Positions 1 through 9,430 of a stretch of 64,000 nt of DNA are shown here, one piece after another (the first letter of the stretch is position 1; the number at the start of each line of letters is the position of its first letter). Position numbers and translations under genes: made by a program. Source of the DNA: Bacteroidota bacterium (GTDB lineage Bacteria; Bacteroidota; Bacteroidia; Cytophagales; Spirosomataceae); assembly GCA_020161355.1 (NCBI GenBank), contig JAIUOF010000001.1, positions 1,054,001 through 1,118,000 on the forward strand, given 5' to 3'. The notes below the pieces were generated by a model. That model was not told the DNA's origin, searched no databases, and saw nothing but the letters and a program-made list of their open reading frames with translations.

Positions 1-52
1 AATTTAAGGTTTTTATGCATATTGATGAAGGGTTAAGTAATCAAATTTAAAT

Positions 53-89
53 AATCCGTTTTTTGTATAACCAAAAACCGGATTTTTTT
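53..89 (+). terminator. Hairpin terminator at left edge
   Basis: AATCCG plus a T-tract pairs with an A-tract plus CGGATT around a TATAAC loop, followed by seven T residues on the plus strand. It probably ends a plus-strand gene left of the window, and it may also serve the convergent minus-strand gene that stops at 113. Confidence 0.6.
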
Positions 90-112
90 GAAAAAGTATT
101 CTGTAAAAATCT

Positions 113-2326
113 CTAAAACTGTTTTAAATAGCTAATCTTGGCGATGGCGTGATCTTCTCTCGCACGCAAGTCAGGACGAAGGTCTGATACAAACTCTCTT
201 TTGTTTAAAACTAGGTAAATATAGGACAATGGCTGGTATTCCCAGGCAAGTCTAAGATTTACATTATTGGCATTTTGATCAATATTTCTCTGATAAAAAC
301 CAATTAACTGCAGTCTTGGATTAAGAGCCAGGCGGCTTTCTAATGTCCATAAATCCACATTTTTGGAAGTATTGTACTCACCCACTTCTAAAAATCTATT
401 CCTGTTAAACCTTACATTTACAGCCAAGTGAGGTTTTGGAGCAAAATTGAGCCTGAAATCAGAGGTCTGTAAAATGCCATCGAAATATTTTCCATATTCA
501 CCATTCCAAACAAAACTAAGTTTTTTGGAGCCATCTGTGCTGTAAAAAAATGTATGACGATTGTAGCTGTACTTACCCGGTGCTATTGATACACCAAGCG
601 GCGAGAAACCAGTGGTAAGATTTTGGTAAAAGGGAGTAAAAATATGACCAAAAAAACCACCGTTTTGTAACATAAACCATAACGGACTGATCCCTACATT
701 ACTTTCCGTTAGTTTCAGCGTACTTGCCTGATGATAAATTTCTATCAATAAACTTGGCTCATACGATCGCAGCAGTTTTTTGAAAGGAATCCAGTTACCA
801 CGGTTATACCAAAAAATACCCGGTGTGGTCCCAATTACATCATTTCTGGAAACAAAACCCATCTCCGGATTATAATTTTTCGTTACAATAGTATGCGTTG
901 ACCAAATTTTCCACTGATTATTGGTGAAAAAATATTGGGCGGCACCTGCAATACCTGACATATTAAGTTTGGTATCCTTTGAGCCCGATAACATCCAGTT
1001 TAGGGAGTGAGTCTCGGTAAGTCTGAAAAAACCATCTATCGTACCTATCAAATTGGTATTGAGCAAGTTATTTTTTGCAGTAAAAATTCCACCAACCCTG
1101 TTTTGTTTACCGAAGTTCCTTGAGTATCGTGCTACGCCAAAAATAGTGGACGGCATTTTTTCATTGTCCCGTTGCTTAATGAGCATTCCTCCGAAATTAT
1201 TCTTGAGCGAGCGATGAACAAATCTACCGCCAACATCAATTGGTATAGGATTTCCTGTGGCATCAAGTCCAATGGTACGACTAAAAAACGGTTGAATCCT
1301 CATTGACCCACCGGACATATCACCTGCCTGAGCCACACTTACGCCAAACAAGGATGAGTTTTCGAGAAAGAATTGTCGTCTTTCGGGGAAAAATACAGAA
1401 AACCTCGTGACGTTATTTACCTGCCTGTCAGCATCGGCTTGTGCGAAATCAGTATTTGCTGTTAAATCCAAAACTGAGTTTGGTGTTATGGCCCATTTTA
1501 ATTCTCCCCCAAACTTAAGTCCGTAATCTTCCGGTTTTTTGTTTTTTACATTATCATAAAAATCAAAAGAGCTTAATACATAAGGTTGAATCCTGATATT
1601 GGTTGAGGGCGGCGGTGGCTTAAGACCTGTCAATTGACCAGCGTAATCCATCCTTAAAACGGAATAAGACCTGGGATAGAGCGACATGGCATAGTTTTCA
1701 AATGTCATTCTCCGCATGCGATTGATATTAAAACCCCATGTTTGGGTAGTGTCGTTATGATAAGAATATCTGAGTGTTTTCCATGGAATGGCATATTCTG
1801 CGTACCATCCCGAATCTGTTCTCGAAGTTCTTATTTTCCAAAGTCCATCCCAGTCCAAATCAATATAGCTGTCGTCAAATGCCAGAAAATCCCGCTGAAC
1901 GCCATATGGATTGGTTGTGAAAACCATTGCATTTCGGTGGTCATTGAAGCCGTCAAACGCTAAGCCAAGAAAATCAGAAGTGCGGGGATTAAAATCGCGT
2001 TTGAAGTCTATAACCCTGATAGATTTTTTCCCAAGTGTATCTTTATTAAATATTCCGAAATACAAAAAATGCTTATTGTACAAAACCCTGGCTTCAGTTC
2101 GGTGGTTAGGTATTTTACCCTGATGAGGATCGATTTCCCGAAAATCAGAAAAGGGAGAGGCGTTTTTCCAAAAATGGTCATCTAATTTTCCATCAATTTT
2201 GATATGACCGGATATTTCCGTGGCCTGAATTTTTACTTTTTCAACCGATGGTTTGAAAACTTCTGCATCCTGGGCAAAAACTACATGAGATACCAATAGA
2301 AAGGGTATCCAAAAACGATGAAGCAT
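113..2326 (-). CDS. DUF5916 outer-membrane protein with CBM9-like N-terminus
   Basis: A 737-residue secreted protein. The first ~18 residues are a signal peptide ending in VVFAQ. Residues ~38-230 look like the CBM9-like domain that precedes DUF5916 (IKIDGKLDDHFW, then a YAIPWKTLRYS stretch). The remainder is rich in alternating aromatic and polar strands, as expected of a large outer-membrane beta-barrel, and ends in aromatic-rich strands. The family is common in Bacteroidota; its substrate is not established, although the CBM9-like part suggests glycan contact. It is transcribed alone from a TATTTTTG promoter 28 bp upstream. Family assignment is firm; function is inferred. Confidence 0.85.
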   Translation of the reverse strand: MLHRFWIPFLLVSHVVFAQDAEVFKPSVEKVKIQATEISGHIKIDGKLDDHFWKNASPFSDFREIDPHQGKIPNHRTEARVLYNKHFLYFGIFNKDTLGKKSIRVIDFKRDFNPRTSDFLGLAFDGFNDHRNAMVFTTNPYGVQRDFLAFDDSYIDLDWDGLWKIRTSRTDSGWYAEYAIPWKTLRYSYHNDTTQTWGFNINRMRRMTFENYAMSLYPRSYSVLRMDYAGQLTGLKPPPPSTNIRIQPYVLSSFDFYDNVKNKKPEDYGLKFGGELKWAITPNSVLDLTANTDFAQADADRQVNNVTRFSVFFPERRQFFLENSSLFGVSVAQAGDMSGGSMRIQPFFSRTIGLDATGNPIPIDVGGRFVHRSLKNNFGGMLIKQRDNEKMPSTIFGVARYSRNFGKQNRVGGIFTAKNNLLNTNLIGTIDGFFRLTETHSLNWMLSGSKDTKLNMSGIAGAAQYFFTNNQWKIWSTHTIVTKNYNPEMGFVSRNDVIGTTPGIFWYNRGNWIPFKKLLRSYEPSLLIEIYHQASTLKLTESNVGISPLWFMLQNGGFFGHIFTPFYQNLTTGFSPLGVSIAPGKYSYNRHTFFYSTDGSKKLSFVWNGEYGKYFDGILQTSDFRLNFAPKPHLAVNVRFNRNRFLEVGEYNTSKNVDLWTLESRLALNPRLQLIGFYQRNIDQNANNVNLRLAWEYQPLSYIYLVLNKREFVSDLRPDLRAREDHAIAKISYLKQF

Positions 2327-2353
2327 TTAAAAGTATTTAATAGGGTTTAACTA

Positions 2354-2361
2354 CAAAAATA
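2354..2361 (-). promoter_or_regulatory. -7 element of the DUF5916 gene
   Basis: Minus-strand TATTTTTG matches the Bacteroidota -7 consensus TAnnTTTG exactly and lies 27 bp before the start codon at 2326. I saw no clear -33 TTTG. Confidence 0.5.
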
Positions 2362-2374
2362 GAAAAAATAGAAC

Positions 2375-2761
2375 TCAGACCGTAATTTCAATTCTATTAT
2401 TTTCGGGATCCAAAACAACACTTTCATAAAAACCGTCGCCGGTGGTACGAGGTTGACCAATTATCTGATATCCATCCTGACTCAACAAATTGGTAAGGTC
2501 ATCAACTTTCTCTTTGCTGCCAACGCTTATCGCAAGGTGCGTTAGGCCAAGCATTTCCGCTATTCCGGGTGAATCTTTTACACTTATTTTAGTCATAATT
2601 TCCAAAGCACAGCCATCTTCAAATGAAAGAAAATAAGATTCAAAGCCTTTGGTGACATTTGTATATTTTTCATTGGATTTTGCACCAAAATATTTCTCAT
2701 AAAACATTCTCATCTTCTCAAGATCTAAGCAATAGATTGCTACATGGGTAATTTTTGGCAT
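2375..2761 (-). CDS. VOC (glyoxalase/bleomycin-resistance) family protein
   Basis: A 128-residue single-domain protein. It starts PKITHVAIYCLDLEKMRMFYEKYFG, the usual first beta-alpha-beta unit of a vicinal-oxygen-chelate module, and ends in a second module with DPENNRIEI. Candidate metal ligands are His6, His75 (LTHLAISV) and the Glu near the C-terminus, as in glyoxalase I-like enzymes. Proteins of this size act as homodimers on diverse small substrates, so no reaction can be named. It is on the same strand as the DUF5916 gene, 48 bp before it, but the neighbouring promoter suggests separate transcription. Confidence 0.85.
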   Translation of the reverse strand: MPKITHVAIYCLDLEKMRMFYEKYFGAKSNEKYTNVTKGFESYFLSFEDGCALEIMTKISVKDSPGIAEMLGLTHLAISVGSKEKVDDLTNLLSQDGYQIIGQPRTTGDGFYESVVLDPENNRIEITV

Positions 2762-2836
2762 TTGGTACTTTTTTTTGTTAAAAATAGAAATTTATAGTTA
2801 TTTTCATCCCAAACTATTTTAGAAAACTATCATAAG

Positions 2837-4684
2837 ATGAAAAAATACCTCTTCCTATTTTTTGCTATTACAAACCTTGCTACGGCACAGTCATTCAATA
2901 ATTTTCCGGTCCAAACTCAAAAGCCACCCCTGCATGGTAAGCATTGGATGGGCATTACCGGAAAACCTCTTGCTGCCGCTGCGGGTTCAATGATTTTTTC
3001 AAAAGGAGGTAATGCAGTTGATGCTTCCTGTGCCATGCTTGCGGCCACTTGTACGATGTGGGATGTGCTGAGCTGGGGAGGTGAAACTCAGGCTTTGATT
3101 TATAATCCCAAAACCAAAAAAGTAATTGCAATCAATGCACTTGGAGTGGCTCCAACAGGTGCTACGGCAGATTTTTATAAAAGCAAAGGCTACCAGTATC
3201 CACCGGAATATGGCCCATTGGCTGCCGTTACTCCCGGCACAGCAGGCGGCTTGATGACGATTTTGGCAGAATATGGCACCATGAGTCTGAAGGAAATATT
3301 GGGACCAGCTATGCAAATGGCCGAGGGCTACCCGATTGAAGCTCAAACTGCCAATTCTATCGAAAGAGGAAAAGACCAGATTAAGCAATGGCCGTATTCA
3401 AAAAAGGTGTTTTTGCCGCATTTGGGAGAAAAAAGAGAGGCCCCTGAAGCGGGTGAGATTTTTGTACAAAAAGACCTTTGGAATACCTTGAATAAATTGG
3501 TTCAGGCCGAACAGGAAGCTCTTAAAAAAGGGAAAAACAGGAAAGAAGCCATTTACGCTGCTTATGATCGATTCTATAAAGGTGACATTGCAGAGGAAAT
3601 AGCCAGAGGAACTCAGGAACAAGGCGGTTTAATTACTAAGCAAGACCTGGCCAACTGGAAAGTATTAATTGAAGAGCCACTCAGCACCAATTATAAAGGA
3701 ATTGAAGTATATAAATTGCAGCAATGGACCCAGGGTCCGGCCTTTTTACAGTCTCTCAATATGCTCGAAAACTTCGATTTGAAAGGCATGGGCTACAATT
3801 CTACAAAATATGTTCATACACTTTACCAAACTATGAATCTGGCCTTTGCTGACCGTGATTTTTACTATGGAGACCCATATTTTCCACCGGCAGAACCTAT
3901 AAAAGGCTTACTTTCAAAAGAATATGCCAAAGAGAGGATCAAGCTTATCAATTGGGAGAAAAACGATGTCAAAGCTGCACCCGGCGACCCCTACCCTTTT
4001 GAAAACAAAACCAATCCTTTCCTTGATTTACTCAATGATTGGCAAAAACTAGGAAAAATAAATACCCAAAGCAATCCTGATAAGTTTCTGGAGGAGTTTA
4101 CCTCAGGCACTACCTCAGTTGTGGCAACAGATGAAGAAGGCTGGGTGTGTTCCTTTACCCCTAGCGGTGGCTGGGTACCGGCTTGTATTGCCGGAAACAC
4201 AGGAATAGGTCTCAGCCAAAGGATGCAATCATTTGTGTTGGATGCTAAAGAAAATCCATTTAATGTAGTAGAACCAGGTAAAAGACCGAGAGTTACCCTC
4301 ACTCCCAGTCTGGCAATGAAAGACGGTAAGCCATTTTTGGCATTTGCCAAGCAGGCCGGAGATGAACAAGACCAGTTGTTATTGCAATTTTTCCTGAATG
4401 TGGTGGAGTTTGGAATGACCGTTCAAGAGGCTACAGAAGCAGCCAGTTTCAAAACCTATCAAATGTTTTCTTCATTTGGGAAGCATGAGAAAAAACCCGG
4501 TGCTTTAACTTTAAACACACAAATGCCTGAATGGACAGTAAACAACCTGAAAAATATGGGTTATAAGATTGATTTTCAACCTCGTACAAGTGGCCCGATC
4601 AATGCCATATATTTTGACTGGAAGCATAATAGTTTTTGGGGTGGCAGCAGTAATCATGGAGAAGATTACGGGATTGGGTGGTAA
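2837..4684 (+). CDS. Secreted gamma-glutamyltransferase family protein
   Basis: 615 residues with a signal peptide ending LATAQ at ~18. The protein carries the N-terminal-nucleophile hydrolase layout of gamma-glutamyltransferases: an N-terminal GKPLAAAAGSMIF segment, a large-subunit region, and the autoprocessing site GTTSVVATDEEG around Thr425/Thr426, where the new N-terminal Thr of the small subunit would be. The usual TTHYSVVD core is altered after the TT pair, so it belongs to a divergent branch and may not act on glutathione. It would be periplasmic. It is a single gene converging on the photolyase operon. Confidence 0.85.
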   Translation: MKKYLFLFFAITNLATAQSFNNFPVQTQKPPLHGKHWMGITGKPLAAAAGSMIFSKGGNAVDASCAMLAATCTMWDVLSWGGETQALIYNPKTKKVIAINALGVAPTGATADFYKSKGYQYPPEYGPLAAVTPGTAGGLMTILAEYGTMSLKEILGPAMQMAEGYPIEAQTANSIERGKDQIKQWPYSKKVFLPHLGEKREAPEAGEIFVQKDLWNTLNKLVQAEQEALKKGKNRKEAIYAAYDRFYKGDIAEEIARGTQEQGGLITKQDLANWKVLIEEPLSTNYKGIEVYKLQQWTQGPAFLQSLNMLENFDLKGMGYNSTKYVHTLYQTMNLAFADRDFYYGDPYFPPAEPIKGLLSKEYAKERIKLINWEKNDVKAAPGDPYPFENKTNPFLDLLNDWQKLGKINTQSNPDKFLEEFTSGTTSVVATDEEGWVCSFTPSGGWVPACIAGNTGIGLSQRMQSFVLDAKENPFNVVEPGKRPRVTLTPSLAMKDGKPFLAFAKQAGDEQDQLLLQFFLNVVEFGMTVQEATEAASFKTYQMFSSFGKHEKKPGALTLNTQMPEWTVNNLKNMGYKIDFQPRTSGPINAIYFDWKHNSFWGGSSNHGEDYGIGW

Positions 4685-4767
4685 AAATCAATCCAGCCCC
4701 TACCCCAAAGGGGGATAGATTTTTAGATTAAAACAGAAAAATAATTGATTGAATTATCTTTTTAATT

Positions 4768-6234
4768 CTAAGAATCCAAACTTTTCAAATAATCCTCAGC
4801 CTTCGAAAGGAGGCTGTTTCTTTTTTCGTCACTCCAGGAATCGTAAGTTTTCAACAACATATTCAACCTTGGATTTTTGATGAAAAAATCACGATGAGCA
4901 TGCATAAACCGCCAAAATAGTGCATCCCAGATTTCATGCCAAAGACCATCAGGATAATCACTCATCTTTTTCAGATAATTTGAGCCCGAAATGTAGGGTT
5001 TGGTGGTCATGAGCCCTCCGTCAGCAAACTGACTCATACCATAAACATTGGGCACCATCACCCAGTCATACGCATCGAGAAATAGCTCCATAAACCATCT
5101 GTAAACTTCATCAGGGTCAAATTCGCAAAGCAACATGAAATTACCTAAAACCATTAACCGCTCAATATGGTGGGAATAGCCAGTTTTCATGACTTTCTTT
5201 ATAGTGATATCAACGGGCAAAATACCTGTAGTGCCTGTGTAGAATGATTCAGGTATTTTTCTTGTAAAATTCCAGTAATTTTTAGTTCGCTGAAAACTAC
5301 CATCCGATTCATAAACGGCTCTAATAAATTCTCTCCAGCCAATTATTTGTCTTACAATCCCCTCTGTAGTGGCTATTTCGATATTTTCTTTTTCAGAGAA
5401 ATCTAAAATCAGGTCGATTGTTTCACCCGGCAAAATTAACCCTGCATTTATCAAAGGAGACAAGAGGCTATGATGCAGGATATTTTCTCTGGCAACTATT
5501 GCATCTTCATATGGGCCGAATTCTTTGTATCTGTTTTCTAAAAAATTCTGAAAGAAGGACTTTGCATCAGTTGGATTGAGAGGCAAAATAAAATTCATTT
5601 TACCATCACCGGGATTTTCAGGAAAATGTAAATTGATATATTCTTCGGCTTCTATATAAAATGATTGTTTTTCAGGCCAAAAAATCGTGGGTGGAATTTT
5701 GCCTTTCGGATATTTTTTTCTGTTTTCAGTATCAAAAGTCCATTTTCCTGCTTGTGGTTTTTGATTTTCATCAATCAATATTCCGAATCTCTTCCTTTGC
5801 CAGATATAGAAGTCAGTTTGATGTTTTCTTTTTTTGTCTGAAAAAAATGCCTCATTTTCTAAACGGGTGTTGAGAAATGAAGGATTTAGGTGCTGAACTA
5901 ATTTTATATTTTCACCCGATTTTTTGATTCTTTTGCTAAGCCAATCATCCACCGGGTCAATGAAATGTATTTCTCCATACTCTTCCGATTTCAAAAATTT
6001 GATTAATTCCTTTATATCACTTCTTAAATCCTGAGTTTCGATATAATTGAATTTCACCCCCAATTTTTCAGCATAACACTTCATGCTTGCCCGATGAAAA
6101 ATCAACTTTTGTTTATGAAATTTATATTGCCTGAAAAAAAGAAATTCTTCGACCAAAAATAAATCCAGATCCAAACCTAGTAATGGATTTTGTTCGAATA
6201 GCTGATTAGGGAAAATTATTCCTGCTTTTCTCAT
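4768..6234 (-). CDS. PhrB/FeS-BCP-type photolyase lacking the Fe-S ligands
   Basis: A 488-residue relative of the prokaryotic (6-4) photolyases (FeS-BCP/CryPro, PhrB of Agrobacterium). Shared motifs are [21 protein letters not shown] (with the conserved His pair), [21 protein letters not shown] and [16 protein letters not shown]. The four Fe-S cysteines of PhrB are absent: its THMNC site reads TGILPVD here, and its DYCDTC...ACPFN segment is shortened to [16 protein letters not shown]. Only two unrelated Cys remain. The chosen start (Met at 6234) overlaps the upstream stop as ATGA; an upstream in-frame ATG at 6252 would overlap more. It is the last gene of the SDR-cryptochrome-DUF2256 operon. 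FAD binding is likely; the repair substrate is inferred from the family only. Confidence 0.85.
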   Translation of the reverse strand: MRKAGIIFPNQLFEQNPLLGLDLDLFLVEEFLFFRQYKFHKQKLIFHRASMKCYAEKLGVKFNYIETQDLRSDIKELIKFLKSEEYGEIHFIDPVDDWLSKRIKKSGENIKLVQHLNPSFLNTRLENEAFFSDKKRKHQTDFYIWQRKRFGILIDENQKPQAGKWTFDTENRKKYPKGKIPPTIFWPEKQSFYIEAEEYINLHFPENPGDGKMNFILPLNPTDAKSFFQNFLENRYKEFGPYEDAIVARENILHHSLLSPLINAGLILPGETIDLILDFSEKENIEIATTEGIVRQIIGWREFIRAVYESDGSFQRTKNYWNFTRKIPESFYTGTTGILPVDITIKKVMKTGYSHHIERLMVLGNFMLLCEFDPDEVYRWFMELFLDAYDWVMVPNVYGMSQFADGGLMTTKPYISGSNYLKKMSDYPDGLWHEIWDALFWRFMHAHRDFFIKNPRLNMLLKTYDSWSDEKRNSLLSKAEDYLKSLDS

Positions 6235-6365
6235 TGTTTGTTTTTCCTGCATTTTTCAGAACAATATCTCACTTCCTCCCAACAGTTTTCCCATTTTTTT
6301 CTCCAGGAAAATGGTCGCTGGCATACTTTGCATATTTTTTGAGGAAGATCAGTTTTCTTTTTCAT
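6231..6365 (-). CDS. DUF2256 small zinc-finger-like protein
   Basis: A 44-residue ORF. It begins [15 protein letters not shown], continues [15 protein letters not shown] and ends [11 protein letters not shown]. Five Cys (12, 15, 28, 35, 39) give a CxxC...C...CxxxC pattern, probably one zinc site. This is the DUF2256 signature; members are known to sit beside cryptochrome/photolyase genes, as here. Its start lies inside the 3' end of the upstream photolyase gene (17 bp overlap), and its TGA overlaps the next gene's ATG as ATGA, so translational coupling on both sides is likely. Function unknown; a nucleic-acid or flavoprotein partner role is inference from context. Confidence 0.85.
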   Translation of the reverse strand: MKKKTDLPQKICKVCQRPFSWRKKWENCWEEVRYCSEKCRKNKQ

Positions 6366-7818
6366 TTTTAGGTCTTACATGTAATTCTAAAATGCTCTTT
6401 CCAAAATGCCTGGATTCATCTGATTTTTTAATTTTCCAGATTTCTTCACGGTATTTCTTTACTCCAGATTCAATATCAACGACGGGAAAAGGATAATCAA
6501 CACCAATTTGAAAATTTATCAATTCCGCCTCCATTCCTGGAATTTTCCAGGGTTCATGTATGTATTTCATAGGTAATTTTTGTAATTCAGGAACCCATTT
6601 TTTTATAAAAATACCTTCAGGATCATGCTCGTAGGATTGTTTGACAGGATTGTAAATTCTTATGGTATTTACTCCGGTTACCCCAGCCTGCATTTGAAAT
6701 TGTGTATAGTGTATGCCAGGCTCATAATCAAGAAAAAGTCGGGCAAGATGGTAGCTGCCTTTACGCCAATCGATTCCAAGATGGTGACATAAAAAAGAAA
6801 CGAGCATGGCCCGCATTCTGAAGTTGATCCATCCGGTTGCTTTCAGACATCGCATGCAGGCATCAACCAGCGGAATGCCCGTTTTCCCGGTTTCCCAAGC
6901 TTTTAGCAGATTCTCATCTTCAATTCTTGGAAGGCTGTCAAAAGCGGAGTTAATGTTTTTATACTCATAGGAACATTGATTTTCGAATTTCTGAATAAAA
7001 TGGCAATGCCATTTTAGCCGGGTTATGGCGTTTTCATAATGAAATTTCCAGGAAGGGTTATCCTGACAGGCCGCCAAAAGATTTTGATATACGAACCTCA
7101 ATGAAGTATTTCCCCAGGCTAAATAAGGGGATAATCGGGTACAGGAAAAACGACTCTCTGAAGGTTTGGACAGGTGTTTTGAATAATTTTTCCCTCTTTT
7201 GGTAATAAAACTTACCAGGTATTTTAGAGCATAATTCTCTCCTGCCGGCTGAAAAACAGGCGAATATGCCTCTAATTCAATTTTTAAGGCTTCAGGTAGA
7301 TTGAAAGGATGATTAATTCTTATCGAAGCTTTCTTAAATTCATTAATAATTAAAGGTTTATGCATTTCAGAGTACCACGCTTTATCCCATCCTTCCCTAT
7401 TTCTGATACCTCTGATAATTCCGTCTCTTTGAAACTCCCGCCAATTGACCCCATTTTCATTGAAAAGCTTTTTGAGAACTCTATCTCTGTTCCATGTAGT
7501 TTTTATTCCTGTTTCCTGATAGCTATAAACATTTTCTACTTCGTAAATACTTAAAATGTATTCAAAAACCGCTATTGCCTCCGCATAAAATATTACTACT
7601 TCTACGTCCTTTTTAGCCAAATTCTTATTTAGATGAATTAAAGCGTGAAACTGAAATTGAAGGTGTCGTAGAGAAGTATCCGGATATGAAATCAATGATG
7701 GTTCAAAAATATAAATTGGCATATAAGGAAGGTTCGAGGACTCAGCCTCCCAAAAAGGTTTATGGTCATGAGACCGAATATCCCTTTTAATCCAAACTAT
7801 ATTTATTGCCTGTTTCAA
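6349..7818 (-). CDS. Cryptochrome/DNA photolyase family FAD-binding protein
   Basis: About 489 residues. The photolyase N-terminal Rossmann-like domain ([15 protein letters not shown]) is followed by the FAD domain ([57 protein letters not shown]). At the flavin pocket, where E. coli photolyase has NNGGWQW, this protein has HYTQFQM, so the residue facing FAD N5 would be His and the first Trp of the classical triad Phe. It belongs to a subfamily distinct from classical class I CPD photolyase. A TTG at 7818 (TTGA overlap with the SDR stop) gives the normal family N-terminus; an in-frame ATG at 7872 would add 18 untypical residues. Confidence 0.85.
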   Translation of the reverse strand: MKQAINIVWIKRDIRSHDHKPFWEAESSNLPYMPIYIFEPSLISYPDTSLRHLQFQFHALIHLNKNLAKKDVEVVIFYAEAIAVFEYILSIYEVENVYSYQETGIKTTWNRDRVLKKLFNENGVNWREFQRDGIIRGIRNREGWDKAWYSEMHKPLIINEFKKASIRINHPFNLPEALKIELEAYSPVFQPAGENYALKYLVSFITKRGKNYSKHLSKPSESRFSCTRLSPYLAWGNTSLRFVYQNLLAACQDNPSWKFHYENAITRLKWHCHFIQKFENQCSYEYKNINSAFDSLPRIEDENLLKAWETGKTGIPLVDACMRCLKATGWINFRMRAMLVSFLCHHLGIDWRKGSYHLARLFLDYEPGIHYTQFQMQAGVTGVNTIRIYNPVKQSYEHDPEGIFIKKWVPELQKLPMKYIHEPWKIPGMEAELINFQIGVDYPFPVVDIESGVKKYREEIWKIKKSDESRHFGKSILELHVRPKNEKEN

Positions 7819-8510
7819 ACTCTCAATGTCGATAAACCTCCGTCGATATGAATAATTTGTCCGGTCATCCATGACGCTTTTTCTGACAATAAGAAACTTA
7901 CCATCTCCGCGATATCTTCGGGCTGACCAATTCTTTTCAGTGGGTGTCTGGCATCATTTGCAGCGATTTTTTCGGGAGTATTCAAAATATTAGCCGATAA
8001 ATTGGTATGGGTAAGAGATGGAGCAATGGCATTAAACCTTATGTGAGGAGCGAATTCGGCCGCCAGTGACTTCACCAAACCTTCAATTGCCCCTTTTGAA
8101 CTACTAACCAAACTGTGAAAAGGAAATCCGGTTTGAACCGCCACCGTAGAAAATAAAACAACAGATGGGGATTCTGACTTTTTTAATCTGGGCATGACTG
8201 CCTGCAATACTTTCACAAAGCCCAGCACCTGGAGATTATAATCAGCTAAAAAATCTTCAGGTTTAATTCTGCCAAAAGGTTTTAAATTAATACTCCCGGG
8301 GCAGTAAACCAATCCATCTAAAACTTCAGGTAATACCGAAAAATCGTAATCAGTATCTAAAACATTCAATTTAAATGAATCATAATCCGGATTAGATTCA
8401 GGGTTATTAAAATATGTAGAAAAAACCTGGTTTTTTGGGTTCGTTAGTATTGAAACAGTAGCTTTTCCAATACCTGAACTCCCCCCAATAATTAAAATAT
8501 TCTTTTTCAT
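7815..8510 (-). CDS. SDR family NAD(P)-dependent oxidoreductase
   Basis: 231 residues. A classical short-chain dehydrogenase: N-terminal [10 protein letters not shown] cofactor loop, LVYCPGS in the NAG position, an FSTVAV strand, [13 protein letters not shown] where the YxxxK Tyr would be, and the C-terminal [11 protein letters not shown]. The catalytic motif reads SLVSSSK rather than YxxxK, so the usual Tyr may be replaced by Ser and activity is uncertain. The ATG at 8510 follows an AAAGGAAA ribosome site; the frame stays open upstream but that part is atypical. It is the first gene of the photolyase operon, so a role in light or DNA-damage response is a contextual guess. Confidence 0.85.
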   Translation of the reverse strand: MKKNILIIGGSSGIGKATVSILTNPKNQVFSTYFNNPESNPDYDSFKLNVLDTDYDFSVLPEVLDGLVYCPGSINLKPFGRIKPEDFLADYNLQVLGFVKVLQAVMPRLKKSESPSVVLFSTVAVQTGFPFHSLVSSSKGAIEGLVKSLAAEFAPHIRFNAIAPSLTHTNLSANILNTPEKIAANDARHPLKRIGQPEDIAEMVSFLLSEKASWMTGQIIHIDGGLSTLRV

Positions 8511-8789
8511 TTTCCTTTTTCTCAAATAACCTACCACACCTTGAAATGTTTGGATATGAATACATAATAGTTTTAAACATTTATATTTTTTGTATAATAA
8601 TGTAATTACATTAGATATTAGCACTAAGTTTTTTTGAGCATTTAATTAATTGTATTTCATACACTTATAAAAAATAATGTGACTTTCATCACCTAAGTTA
8701 ATGAGCAACTTCTCTAAGGATACATACTCATATCATTTCCCATTTTTTTTTCTCATTACATCTTTGTGCATCAAAATCATATATTTAAA

Positions 8790-9371
8790 ATGAAAATTAA
8801 ACTTATTACCATAGTGCTACTTTCTTCAATAGTCTTAGGAAACGTAGCCTACGCCCAAACCAAGCTAAGTGCCAGATCTGCGAAAATTTCTTTAAGCGGA
8901 AATTCTACAATGCACAAGTGGTCATCAAATGTTACTAAAGTAGCTTTTAGTGGTGATTTTGGTCTTGCTGAAGGAAATCTGGCCAAAATAAACTCAGCTG
9001 TAGTGAAAATCGAAACCAAATCCATCAAAAGTCACAATGACTCAGACCTGATGGACGAAAGGACACACAAAACGCTTAAAGCTGATCAATTTCCAAACAT
9101 AAGTTATGAATATACCAATACCCTTTCATCTGACCTCAATGGAAAAGACGGCACAGTTAAAATAAATGGAAAACTAACGATTGCGGGTGTAACAAAACCA
9201 GCCGACCTCACTTTGAAAGTGACGACGTTAGCTAATGGAGATATTCAGGTTAAAGGTAGCGAGGTAATTCTGATGAGTACATTCGGTATCAAACCTCCTA
9301 GTTTTGTGGCAGGTACACTCAAAGTGGAAGATAAAGTTAACATCGCATTTGATGTGGTTCTAAAAAAGTAA
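8790..9371 (+). CDS. YceI family periplasmic lipid-binding protein
   Basis: 193 residues with a signal peptide (MKIKLITIVLLSS..., cut after VAYAQ). The mature part has the YceI features GNSTMHKWSSNV, SDLMDERTHKTLKADQFP and GKLTIAGVTKP. YceI proteins fold as lipocalin-like barrels that bind polyisoprenoid or other amphiphilic chains. I chose the ATG at 8790; the frame also opens at a GTG at 8766, which lies in a CATCTTTG promoter-like element (8759-8766). It is followed 59 bp later by an outer-membrane barrel gene and then a second YceI gene, so a small lipid-handling unit is plausible. Confidence 0.9.
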   Translation: MKIKLITIVLLSSIVLGNVAYAQTKLSARSAKISLSGNSTMHKWSSNVTKVAFSGDFGLAEGNLAKINSAVVKIETKSIKSHNDSDLMDERTHKTLKADQFPNISYEYTNTLSSDLNGKDGTVKINGKLTIAGVTKPADLTLKVTTLANGDIQVKGSEVILMSTFGIKPPSFVAGTLKVEDKVNIAFDVVLKK

Positions 9372-9430
9372 TTTAATCAAAATCATATATTTAATTAATC
9401 AGTAACCAATAATTTTTAAATTATACTATT

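Noticed and set aside
4699..4720. CCCC-AAA-GGGG hairpin after the gamma-glutamyltransferase gene
   Set aside because: Stem only four or five pairs and the T-run is displaced, so I did not list it as a terminator.
8547..8579. A third possible operator (TGTTTGG and TTAAACA) upstream of the SDR-photolyase operon
   Set aside because: Only one arm matches, the spacing is 19 rather than 16 bp, and such AT-rich 7-mers occur by chance. Not enough to join the photolyase operon to the carotenoid regulon.
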